From the NCBI RefSeq assembly GCF_030362835.1, contig NZ_JAUCGQ010000001.1, positions 868,001 through 932,000 of the forward strand: DNA of 64,000 bases, in the 5' to 3' direction. The notes beneath the pieces were generated by a model. The model was not told the DNA's origin and did no database searches. It was given only the letters and a program-made list of their open reading frames with translations. Shown piece after piece: positions 34,709-41,754 of this stretch (position 1 is its first letter; every line of letters starts with the position of its first letter). The translations under genes and the position numbers were made by a program. The DNA is from Cellulomonas alba (GTDB lineage: Bacteria > Actinomycetota > Actinomycetes > Actinomycetales > Cellulomonadaceae).

Positions 34709-36226
34709 ATGCCCCAGACCCCGACCGAGGGCGCCCGCCACCGAGCGACCCGTACTGCACCCGCGCGCCCCGCGCGCACGTCCCACCGCGCCGCCCGCAT
34801 CGGCGTCGTCGCCGTCGCGGCCTGCCTCGTGACGGCAGGCGCGTTCGCGCTCCCCGCGCAGGCCGCCAGCACGCTGAAGGACCTGGCCGGCGCGAACGGC
34901 AAGGACATCGGCTTCGCGCTCGACCCCAACCGGCTGTCGGAGTCGGCGTACAAGTCGATCGCCGACAGCGAGTTCAACCTCGTCGTCCCCGAGAACGCGA
35001 TGAAGTGGGACACCGTCGAGTCGTCGCAGGGCAGCTTCAACTTCGGCCCCGGCGACCAGGTCGTCGCGTACGCGCAGCAGACCGGGAAGAAGGTCTACGG
35101 CCACAACTTCGTCTGGCACCAGCAGCTGCCGGGCTGGGTCCAGAACCTCAGCGCGAGTGCGATGAAGACGGCGATGGAGAACCACATCACCGCCGAGGCG
35201 ACCCACTTCAAGGGCAAGGTCTTCGCCTGGGACGTCGTCAACGAGGCGTTCGACGAGGACGGCACACGCCGCGACGGGTCGCCGTTCCAGCAGAAGCTCG
35301 GCGACGGCTACATCGAGGACGCGTTCCGCACCGCCCACGCCGCCGACCCGAACGCCAAGCTCTGCTACAACGACTACAACATCGAGAACATCGGCGCGAA
35401 GTCCAACGGCGTCTACGCGATGGTGAAGGACTTCAAGTCGCGCGGCGTCCCGATCGACTGCGTCGGCTTCCAGTCGCACTTCATCGTCGGGCAGATCCCG
35501 TCCGACCTGCAGCAGAACCTCCAGCGCTTCGCCGACCTCGGCGTCGACGTGCGCATCACCGAGCTCGACATCCGCATGTCGACACCGGCCACGCAGTCGG
35601 GCCTCACGCAGCAGGCCGCCGACTACAAGAAGGTCGCGCAGGCGTGCCTCGCGGTGACGCGCTGCCAGGGCCTGACCATCTGGGGCATCACCGACAAGTA
35701 CTCATGGGTCCCGGGCACGTTCTCGGGCCAGGGCGCCGCGCTCGTGTGGGACGACAACTACGCGAAGAAGCCGGCGTACGACGCGCTCGCGCAGGCGCTC
35801 GGCGGGACCGTCGTGACGACTCCCCCGCCCACCACGCCCGTCGTCACGACGCCGCCGCCGACCACCCCGGTCGTCACGACGCCGCCCCCCACGACGCCGC
35901 CGCCGTCGACCGCGTGCAAGGTCCAGTACCAGGTCAACTCGTGGAACACCGGCTTCACCGCCAACGTCACGATCACCAACACCTCGTCGTCGGCGATCAA
36001 CGGCTGGACGCTCAAGTTCACGTTCCCGTCGGGCCAGACCATCACGCAGGCGTGGAGCTCGAAGGCGTCGCAGTCCGGGTCGAACGTGACCCTGACGAAC
36101 GAGTCGTGGAACGGCTCGTTGCCGGCCGGCGGCAACACCGTGATCGGGTTCAACGGCGCGTACAGCGGCACGAACACGAACCCCTCGTCGTTCACGCTCA
36201 ACGGCACGGCCTGCTCCCTGGGCTGA
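34709..36226 (+). CDS. Secreted GH10 endo-xylanase with C-terminal CBM2
   Basis: A 505-residue exported enzyme. A long signal peptide ends near PAQAAS (about residue 53). The GH10 catalytic barrel (about 55-370) has acid/base Glu179 and nucleophile Glu285. A Pro-Thr linker (about 368-400) leads to a family 2 cellulose/xylan-binding module (about 402-505), which has the usual terminal cysteine pair (CKVQY and ACSLG) and surface tryptophans (SWNTG, NGWTLKF, ESWNG). It hydrolyses insoluble xylan while anchored to plant fibre. ATG 34709 follows AAGGAGG. A 123-bp segment is identical to the preceding xylanase gene. Confidence 0.95.
   Translation: MPQTPTEGARHRATRTAPARPARTSHRAARIGVVAVAACLVTAGAFALPAQAASTLKDLAGANGKDIGFALDPNRLSESAYKSIADSEFNLVVPENAMKWDTVESSQGSFNFGPGDQVVAYAQQTGKKVYGHNFVWHQQLPGWVQNLSASAMKTAMENHITAEATHFKGKVFAWDVVNEAFDEDGTRRDGSPFQQKLGDGYIEDAFRTAHAADPNAKLCYNDYNIENIGAKSNGVYAMVKDFKSRGVPIDCVGFQSHFIVGQIPSDLQQNLQRFADLGVDVRITELDIRMSTPATQSGLTQQAADYKKVAQACLAVTRCQGLTIWGITDKYSWVPGTFSGQGAALVWDDNYAKKPAYDALAQALGGTVVTTPPPTTPVVTTPPPTTPVVTTPPPTTPPPSTACKVQYQVNSWNTGFTANVTITNTSSSAINGWTLKFTFPSGQTITQAWSSKASQSGSNVTLTNESWNGSLPAGGNTVIGFNGAYSGTNTNPSSFTLNGTACSLG
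35810..35899 (+). repeat. Three 30-bp repeats coding the Pro-Thr linker
   Basis: Units 35810-35839, 35840-35869 and 35870-35899 each encode about [10 protein letters not shown]. This is a flexible, probably glycosylated linker of the type seen in cellulomonad cellulases. Confidence 0.85.
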
Positions 36227-36309
36227 GCTCTGAGCCGCACGGGTCCCCGCGTCACGCACGGGGCGCCGGACCCGCCGGGCCGTCACGCACGAGGCAGCCG
36301 GGCACGACC

Positions 36310-36346
36310 GGACGGGCCGCACACCTCTCGGGTGTGCGGCCCGTCC
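36310..36346 (+). terminator. Perfect 16-bp hairpin after the CBM2 xylanase
   Basis: Arms 36310-36325 and 36331-36346 are perfectly complementary with the loop TCTCG. The hairpin ends only 20 bases before the NYN gene start, so that gene must start transcription within or after it, or be read through. Confidence 0.8.
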
Positions 36347-36366
36347 GCGTCGCTACGCTGCGGAGC

Positions 36367-36951
36367 ATGTCGACCGACGCCGCGCCGCGCCCCACGTACC
36401 TGCTCGTGGACGGCGAGAACATCGACGCCACCCTGGGCGGCTCGATCCTCAACGCGCGGCCCGCGCCCGACCAGCGACCGCGCTGGGAGCGGGTGCTGCA
36501 GTTCGGCGAGCAGGTCTGGGGCCAGCCGGTCCGCGGCCTGTTCTTCCTCAACGCGACGAACGGCTCGCTGCCCATGTCGTTCGTGCAGGCGCTGCTCGCG
36601 ATCGGGTTCCAGGTGATCCCGCTGGCGGGCGACCCGTCCGACCGCGGCGAGAAGGTCGTCGACGTCGGCATCAAGCGCACGCTCGCGGCCATCGCGGGCC
36701 GCGACGGCGACGTGCTGCTCGCGAGCCATGACGGGGATTTCGCGCCCGAGGTCGAGACCCTCGTGGACGACCCCGACCGCCGCGTCGGGCTCCTGGCGTT
36801 CCGCGAGTTCACGAGCACGGCGCTCGCCGGGCTCACCGCGCGCGGGCTCGAGACGTTCGACCTCGAGGGCGACGTGCACGCGTTCAACGTGCAGCTGCCG
36901 CGGCTGCGCATCATCCCGCTCGCCGAGTTCGACCCGCTGCGCTACCTCTGA
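36367..36951 (+). CDS. NYN-domain (PIN-like) protein, putative ribonuclease
   Basis: A 194-residue LabA/NYN-type protein with conserved acidic residues in YLLVDGENID, VVDVGIKRTL and LLASHDGDFAPEVE, the arrangement of a metal-dependent PIN-like nuclease site. The C-terminus is a short strand-rich tail. Such proteins are common in actinobacteria; RNA cleavage is inferred from the fold family and no substrate is known. Neighbours give no functional hint. Confidence 0.85.
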   Translation: MSTDAAPRPTYLLVDGENIDATLGGSILNARPAPDQRPRWERVLQFGEQVWGQPVRGLFFLNATNGSLPMSFVQALLAIGFQVIPLAGDPSDRGEKVVDVGIKRTLAAIAGRDGDVLLASHDGDFAPEVETLVDDPDRRVGLLAFREFTSTALAGLTARGLETFDLEGDVHAFNVQLPRLRIIPLAEFDPLRYL

Positions 36952-37016
36952 CTCGGCGGCCGGCGGCACGAGGGTGGAGCGGACGTGTGGACGCCCTTTC
37001 CGGCCGCCGTCCCGGG

Positions 37017-37030
37017 TGGGAGCGATACCA
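37017..37030. promoter_or_regulatory. Orphan CebR/CelR-like operator in a convergent gap
   Basis: TGGGAGCGATACCA matches the TGGGAGCGCTCCCA consensus at 12 of 14. It lies between the ends of two convergent genes and directly upstream of a promoter-like sequence. Confidence 0.65.
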
Positions 37031-37033
37031 CCG

Positions 37034-37062
37034 TTGTGACGGCGGTCACGGACCCATAACGA
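37034..37062 (+). promoter_or_regulatory. Promoter-like sequence after the orphan operator
   Basis: TTGTGA (37034-37039), a 17-base spacer and TAACGA (37057-37062) resemble a housekeeping promoter reading rightward. No coding gene lies downstream on this strand; a hairpin follows about 75 bases later. Confidence 0.35.
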
Positions 37063-37138
37063 TCCGTCGGCGCGCCCGACTTGTCCGCTCTGCCCGTACC
37101 CTGCGCCGCGTCAGCGGTGGTAGACAAGGCCGCTGTGC

Positions 37139-37196
37139 GTCCGGGTCGGCCGGTGCGACGTGTCAATGGCGACAGGTCGGGCCGGCCGGCCCGGAC
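37139..37196. terminator. 15-bp stem-loop in the convergent gap
   Basis: Arms 37139-37153 and 37182-37196 pair over 15 positions (a G.U on the plus strand, a mismatch on the minus strand), with a 28-base loop. It could end the minus-strand hydrolase gene (stop at 37204), but it pairs better for plus-strand transcripts. Confidence 0.6.
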
Positions 37197-37203
37197 GGCT
37201 GCA

Positions 37204-37962
37204 TCAGGAGCTGAACCCCTGGGCGATGGTCGCGTCCATCGCCGCCCAGACGGGCTCGCTGTCGTCCCCGCGCAGGATCGCGATGCCGTGCGCCGTCCCC
37301 GGGACCTCGAGGAACGTGGACGGGTCGGTGCTCGCGTGCGAGACCTGGCGCGACGACGTGGACGCGACGCCGGCGTTGTCGTCCTTCGACGCGACGACGA
37401 GCAGCGGACCGGTGAAGTCCTGCGAGCCCTCGGCGGCGTCGGCGCCTGTGACGAGCGCGGGCGGGCTGAACGCGACGAAGGCCTTCGCGCCGACCGACGC
37501 GGCGTACGCCCCGACGAACGAGCCGCCCTTCGACGCGCCCACGAGCGCGACGTCCTGCACGCCCGAGCGCTTGAGCGCGTCCACCGCGCCCGCGACGACC
37601 TCCGACGTCTGCTGGGGGTAGGTGAACGACGCGATGGCGTAGCCCTGGTCGAGGAAGTGCTGGTACGCGAACGACCACTGGCACCAGTCGCCGCCGTCCT
37701 GCGGCGCGAACACGATGCCGTGGGTTCCCTTCCCGCCGACGGCGACCGGGGCGGCGGAGCCTTCGTCGGGGTTGCCCTCGACGAAGCCGCGCGAGCCGTC
37801 GGGGAAGCACTCGGGCGCGGCGATCGCCTTGGGTCCGGTGGGCGTCGGCGAGGCAGTGGTAGCGCTCCCACCGCTCGACGAGCTGCAGCCGGCGAGGGTG
37901 AGGGCGAGCGCGAGGCCGCAGGCGGAGAGCGCGGTGGCACGAAGCGTCTTTGCAGGTGACAT
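37204..37962 (-). CDS. Alpha/beta-hydrolase-fold lipoprotein
   Basis: A 252-residue exported protein with signal peptide and lipobox LAGC (Cys26), followed by a Ser/Gly/Thr-rich spacer. The hydrolase fold shows HGIVFAPQDGGDWCQWSF, nucleophile-elbow GASKGGS, LLVVASKDDN (acid loop) and VPGTAHGIAIL (catalytic His). This is a dienelactone-hydrolase-like esterase or acetyl-xylan-esterase-like candidate; the substrate is not known. A CebR-like operator lies inside the coding sequence at 37857-37870 and another beyond the 3' end, suggesting a link to cellulose-responsive control. Confidence 0.85.
   Translation of the reverse strand: MSPAKTLRATALSACGLALALTLAGCSSSSGGSATTASPTPTGPKAIAAPECFPDGSRGFVEGNPDEGSAAPVAVGGKGTHGIVFAPQDGGDWCQWSFAYQHFLDQGYAIASFTYPQQTSEVVAGAVDALKRSGVQDVALVGASKGGSFVGAYAASVGAKAFVAFSPPALVTGADAAEGSQDFTGPLLVVASKDDNAGVASTSSRQVSHASTDPSTFLEVPGTAHGIAILRGDDSEPVWAAMDATIAQGFSS
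37857..37870. promoter_or_regulatory. CebR/CelR-like operator inside the hydrolase gene
   Basis: TGGTAGCGCTCCCA matches the palindromic consensus at 13 of 14, the best match in the window. It lies about 92 bases inside the hydrolase gene, in the low-constraint spacer after the lipobox, where codons are free to vary. Confidence 0.65.
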
Positions 37963-38037
37963 GGGAAGTGACTACCGGTTGACGGCGGACCGGGGCAACC
38001 GTTTCAGCCAGATTCGTCGGCCTCGGTGCGGATCCCG

Positions 38038-38889
38038 TCAACCGCCCGCGGCGCACGCCGCGTCGAAGCGGTCCAGCACCACGGCGACCAGGCGCGGGTC
38101 GGTCTCGTCGGGGCCGGCGAGCGGCGCGGCGACGACGTCCGCTCCCGCCTCGAGCACCCGGTCGTGGAAGTAGCCCGGCGCGAGCAGGTACGACGCGACG
38201 ACGACGCGTCCGCCTGCGCGCAGCCCGCCGCGTGCGGTCGCCACGGCCTCGGGCACGCGTGGCCGTGCACCCGCGCCGTAGCCGATCGTCACAGGCCCGG
38301 GGAGGCGGTCCGCGAGCCCGGCGGCGGTCGCCTCGACCGACAGCGCCGCAGCGGCGTCCGACGAGCCCGCGGCCGCGAGCACCACGGCGTCGTCCGCGCG
38401 GAGACCGGCCTCGAGCAGGCGGTCCGTCAGCAGGTCGACGAGGCGCGGGTCGGGGCCGAGCGGAGCGGCCGCCGCGGCGCCCGGGCGGTCGACGGCCGCC
38501 GCGATGTCGACCTTGACGTGGTAGCCGACCGAGAGCAGGAGCGGGACGACCACCACCGCCGGCGCGGGACCACCCGCGGGGTCGGTCGTGCGGCCGGTCG
38601 TGGGGCGGGTCGTTGCGGCGGCGGCAGGGGCGCCCGCCGGGTCGCCCGCGCGCTCGGCGAGCGCCGCCGCGACGACGTCCGCCACCTCCGGCTCCTGCAC
38701 GTCGACGAACGCCTCGCGGACGTCCAGCTCGGGCCGGGCCGCGGCGACCGCCGCCAGCAGCGCGCTCACCGCGGCGCGGCCGGCCGGGTCGTCCGTGCCG
38801 TGCGAGCAACCGACCAGGACCGGGGCGCGTCGACCCGGGCCCGGGCACGGGCCCGTCGTCGGGCGCTCCGCGTGCCAGGCGTTCGTCAC
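38038..38889 (-). CDS. CbiX/SirB-type sirohydrochlorin chelatase
   Basis: A 283-residue protein with the CbiX repeat: VLVGCSHGTDDPAGRAA with the metal-binding histidine in the first half, LSVGYHVKVDI, and a degenerate second half (GRVVVASYLLAPGYFHDRV). An Ala/Thr/Pro-rich insert lies near residues 85-110. Members insert Fe or Co into sirohydrochlorin; here iron for the sirohaem of NirB is most likely. Start GTG 38889 overlaps the stop of the upstream HemD-like gene (GTGA), so the two are co-translated. Confidence 0.9.
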   Translation of the reverse strand: MTNAWHAERPTTGPCPGPGRRAPVLVGCSHGTDDPAGRAAVSALLAAVAAARPELDVREAFVDVQEPEVADVVAAALAERAGDPAGAPAAAATTRPTTGRTTDPAGGPAPAVVVVPLLLSVGYHVKVDIAAAVDRPGAAAAAPLGPDPRLVDLLTDRLLEAGLRADDAVVLAAAGSSDAAAALSVEATAAGLADRLPGPVTIGYGAGARPRVPEAVATARGGLRAGGRVVVASYLLAPGYFHDRVLEAGADVVAAPLAGPDETDPRLVAVVLDRFDAACAAGG

Positions 38890-40004
38890 GGCGCTGCCTC
38901 GAGCTCGAGCCGGTAGCCGCGCTTGACCACCGTGCGGATCAGGTCGCGCGACCCGGTCGCCTCGCGCAGTCGCGCCACGGCGACCTCCGCGGCGTGCGGG
39001 TCGCGCGAGTCCCCCGGCAGGGCCGCGAGCAACCGGTCGCGCGGCACGACGGAGCCGCCCGCCGTGGCGAGCAGACGCAGCACCTCGAGCCCCGTCGGGG
39101 ACAGCGGGAGCACGCGACCGTCGAGCACCGCGGCGCCGCGATGGACCTGCAACGGGCCGGCCACCGTGCGCAGCGCCTGCAGGCCGCCGTAGTGCCCCAC
39201 GATCGCCCGCACGAGCGAGCCGAGCCGGCCGCGGTCCGGCACGAGGGGCTCGACGCCACGGTCGACCAGCGGGCGCGCCGTCACCGGGCCGACCGCCGCC
39301 ATCACGACCGTGCCCGCACGAGCGAGCGCGACGATGCGGTCGGCGACTCCCGCGGAGTCGGCCGCCTCGAGCCAGGCCGCCGCGCCGGGCGCGGACGTGA
39401 ACACCACGGCGTCGATCTCCCCCGCCGCCGTCGCGCGGACGGAGGCCTCGACGACGGCGGGGTCCGGCGGCGGCCCCCAGCGGTACACGACGAGGCTGCG
39501 GACGCGCGCGCCGGCAGCGGCGAACGCCTCGTCGAGCCCGTCGGCGCCCGCGCCGTGGTGCTGCACCGCGAGGTCGTGGCCCTCGACGCCCTCGTCGAGC
39601 AGCACCTCGGCGATCTCGGCGCTCGTCTCGGACTCGGCGACCCAGTCGGCGACGAGTCCGGCGGCCTGGATCGCGCCGCGCGCCTTGGGCCCCCGCGCCA
39701 CGATGCGGGTGCCGCAGAGCATGTCGACGAGCTGCTCGGCGAGGCCCACGGCGTCGGCCGCCTCGATCCAGCCGCGGAACCCGATGCCGGTCGTCACGAC
39801 CACCGTGTCGGGCGGGTCGGCCAGGAGGTCACGGGTCGCCGCGAGCAGCGTCGCGTCGTCGGTGTGCGGCACCATGCCGAGCGCCGGCGCGTGACGGACC
39901 GTCGCGCCGCGGCGGCCGAGGGCTGCGGCGAGCTCCGCGGACCGCCGGTCGGCGGTCACGAGCACCACGCAGCCCGCGAGCGTCTGGTCGATCGAGTCGG
40001 TCAC
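38886..40004 (-). CDS. HemD-like domain fused to OmpR-type winged helix, nitrate regulator
   Basis: A 372-residue fusion. Residues about 10-255 form the two-lobed uroporphyrinogen-III synthase fold (VVTTGIGFRGWIEAADAVGL, VVYRWGPPPDP, DAVVFTSAPGAAAWL). Residues about 275-370 are a Trans_reg_C DNA-binding domain (PLSPTGLEVLRLLATAGGSVVPRDRLLAAL, RTVVKRGYRLEL). The same architecture is known in Mycobacterium Rv0260c and other actinobacterial nitrate clusters. It probably senses a tetrapyrrole or related signal and regulates nirBD. Whether it still makes uroporphyrinogen III is unclear. Confidence 0.9.
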   Translation of the reverse strand: MTDSIDQTLAGCVVLVTADRRSAELAAALGRRGATVRHAPALGMVPHTDDATLLAATRDLLADPPDTVVVTTGIGFRGWIEAADAVGLAEQLVDMLCGTRIVARGPKARGAIQAAGLVADWVAESETSAEIAEVLLDEGVEGHDLAVQHHGAGADGLDEAFAAAGARVRSLVVYRWGPPPDPAVVEASVRATAAGEIDAVVFTSAPGAAAWLEAADSAGVADRIVALARAGTVVMAAVGPVTARPLVDRGVEPLVPDRGRLGSLVRAIVGHYGGLQALRTVAGPLQVHRGAAVLDGRVLPLSPTGLEVLRLLATAGGSVVPRDRLLAALPGDSRDPHAAEVAVARLREATGSRDLIRTVVKRGYRLELEAAP

Positions 40005-40084
40005 GGCGTCATTGTGACGTGCGGGCCGCGCGCGCAGGGGGCGCCGTCCGGCCGCGTCGCCCGTGGCCCGGGCGGCGGGCGCGC

Positions 40085-41320
40085 TCAGCGGTCACCCCGC
40101 CCGTCGTCCGACCCACCGGGCTCGAGCAGGCCGGGGGCCGCGACGTCCCCGAGCACGATCACGGCGGGCGCCCGCACCCCGACCCGCGCCGCGACGCCCG
40201 CGACCTCGTCGAGGCGGGCGCGCGTGACGCGCTGGGCGTCGAGCGTCCCGCTCTCGACGACCGCCACGGGCAGCGCCGGGTCGACACCGCCCGCGAGCGC
40301 GACGGCCGCCAACGCGCCCAGCGCGCCCACGCCCATCAGGACGACGACGGTGTGGGTGCGGTCGCGCAGGCCCGCGAGCGCCGCGGGCGTCCAGCCGTCG
40401 TGGCCGTGCACCACGTGGATCGCGCCGACGGTGCCGCGGTGCGTCAACGGGATGCCCGCGGCGGCGGGGACGGCGAACGCGCTGCTCACCCCGGGGACGA
40501 CGGTGACGGGGACGCCCGCCTCGCGGCACGCGAGCACCTCCTCGCCGCCGCGGCCGTAGACGAACGGGTCCCCGCCCTTGAGGCGCACGACCGTGCGCCC
40601 CCGGCGCGCCTGCTCGACGAGGATGCGGCCGATCTCGTGCTGCGGGACCGGGTGGTTGCCGGGTGTCTTGCCGACGTCGATCACCTCGACGTCCGACGGC
40701 AGGTCCTCGAGCGCCGCCACCGGTCCGAGCCGGTCGGTGACGACCACGTCGGCCCGCGCGAGCGCCACGCGTGCGGCGACCGTCAGCAGCCCGGGGTCGC
40801 CCGGACCGCCGCCGACGAGCAGCACCCGACCGTCGCCCGGCTGCCGGCGACGCGCGCGAAGGTCGACGCTGCCGGAGCGGACGAGCAGCGCGAGCGCGTC
40901 ACGCACCGCCGTCGTGCGGCCGGGGTCGGCGGTGTCCGACGAGACGACCCCGACCAGCAGGTCCGCCTCGCGGAACGTCGCGGGCGTGCGCGCACTGCCT
41001 CGGCCGGACAGTCCGCCCGCGACGCAGAAGACGCGCCGCTCGTCGGCCCAGGCGGCGACCGTGGTGTCGGTCGCGCGGTCGCCCGTCGCCGTCACCACGA
41101 GCCACGCGCCGTCGACGTCGCGCTCCTCGACCTCGCGCGCGTGCCACTCGAGCTGCCCCCAGCGGTGGCGCTCCGCCAGCGGCTCGCAGAGCTGTGGCGC
41201 GACGACGACGACGCGCGCGCCGTCCGCGGCGAGGCCCGCGACCTTGCGCGCGGCGACCGGCCCCCCGCCTGCGACGAGCACGCGGCGACCGGTCAGGTCC
41301 AGGCCGAGCAGCGTCGTCAT
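40085..41320 (-). CDS. cysG: CysG-like sirohaem synthase: precorrin-2 dehydrogenase plus uroporphyrinogen-III methyltransferase
   Basis: A 411-residue bifunctional enzyme. An N-terminal Rossmann domain (GRRVLVAGGGPVAARKVAGL) oxidises precorrin-2. A C-terminal SAM-dependent SUMT domain (about residues 160-400) shows VLLVGGGPGDPGLLT, VGKTPGNHPVPQHEI, RLKGGDPFVYGRGGEE and VPGVSSAFAVPAAAGIPLTHR. Ferrochelation may be supplied by the CbiX-type protein. ATG 41320 overlaps the nirD stop (ATGA). The product, sirohaem, is the prosthetic group of the nitrite reductase encoded upstream. Confidence 0.94.
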   Translation of the reverse strand: MTTLLGLDLTGRRVLVAGGGPVAARKVAGLAADGARVVVVAPQLCEPLAERHRWGQLEWHAREVEERDVDGAWLVVTATGDRATDTTVAAWADERRVFCVAGGLSGRGSARTPATFREADLLVGVVSSDTADPGRTTAVRDALALLVRSGSVDLRARRRQPGDGRVLLVGGGPGDPGLLTVAARVALARADVVVTDRLGPVAALEDLPSDVEVIDVGKTPGNHPVPQHEIGRILVEQARRGRTVVRLKGGDPFVYGRGGEEVLACREAGVPVTVVPGVSSAFAVPAAAGIPLTHRGTVGAIHVVHGHDGWTPAALAGLRDRTHTVVVLMGVGALGALAAVALAGGVDPALPVAVVESGTLDAQRVTRARLDEVAGVAARVGVRAPAVIVLGDVAAPGLLEPGGSDDGRGDR

Positions 41321-41754
41321 GCCACCTCCCGGCCGGCCGGCTCGCCGACGAGCGCGCTCGGGGCGGCGCCGACCTCCACCACGCCGTCGCGGAGGCGCAC
41401 CGGGTAGGTGCGCAGGTCGGCGGGCAGGTCGCGCACGGGGTGCTTGCCGACGGCCTCGAGGCAGCGGCCCGTCACGAGGTCGAACACCTGCTTGTACATC
41501 GGCGACGCGACCGTCGTGCGGACCTCGCCGTCGACGGTGCGGGTGCCGACGATGCCGCGCGACATCACGAACGCGTCGCTGAACGGGTCGTGCTGCTGGA
41601 CCGCGAGCACGCGGTCGTCGACGAGGCGGAACAGCGCGACCTGCTCCGCGGGCCGTCCCCCCTCCTGCTCGTCGGCGACGGGGTGGAGCAGCGCCGCGAC
41701 GCCGCGCTCGGGCGCGAGGTCCTCGAGCCGGCACACGGGCGTCCACGCGCTCAT
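41317..41754 (-). CDS. nirD: Nitrite reductase [NAD(P)H] small subunit
   Basis: A 145-residue Rieske-fold NirD subunit: WTPVCRLEDLAPERGVAALL, VALFRLVDDRVLAVQQHDPFSDAFVMSRGIVG and TVASPMYKQVFDLVTGRCLE. The usual Rieske cluster ligands are not present, as in other NirD proteins, where the fold is structural. ATG 41754 overlaps the nirB stop (ATGA). Confidence 0.94.
   Translation of the reverse strand: MSAWTPVCRLEDLAPERGVAALLHPVADEQEGGRPAEQVALFRLVDDRVLAVQQHDPFSDAFVMSRGIVGTRTVDGEVRTTVASPMYKQVFDLVTGRCLEAVGKHPVRDLPADLRTYPVRLRDGVVEVGAAPSALVGEPAGREVA

Noticed and set aside
35810..35899. 30-bp repeats considered as a regulatory or CRISPR-like element
   Set aside because: They are in frame and encode the Pro-Thr linker of the xylanase.
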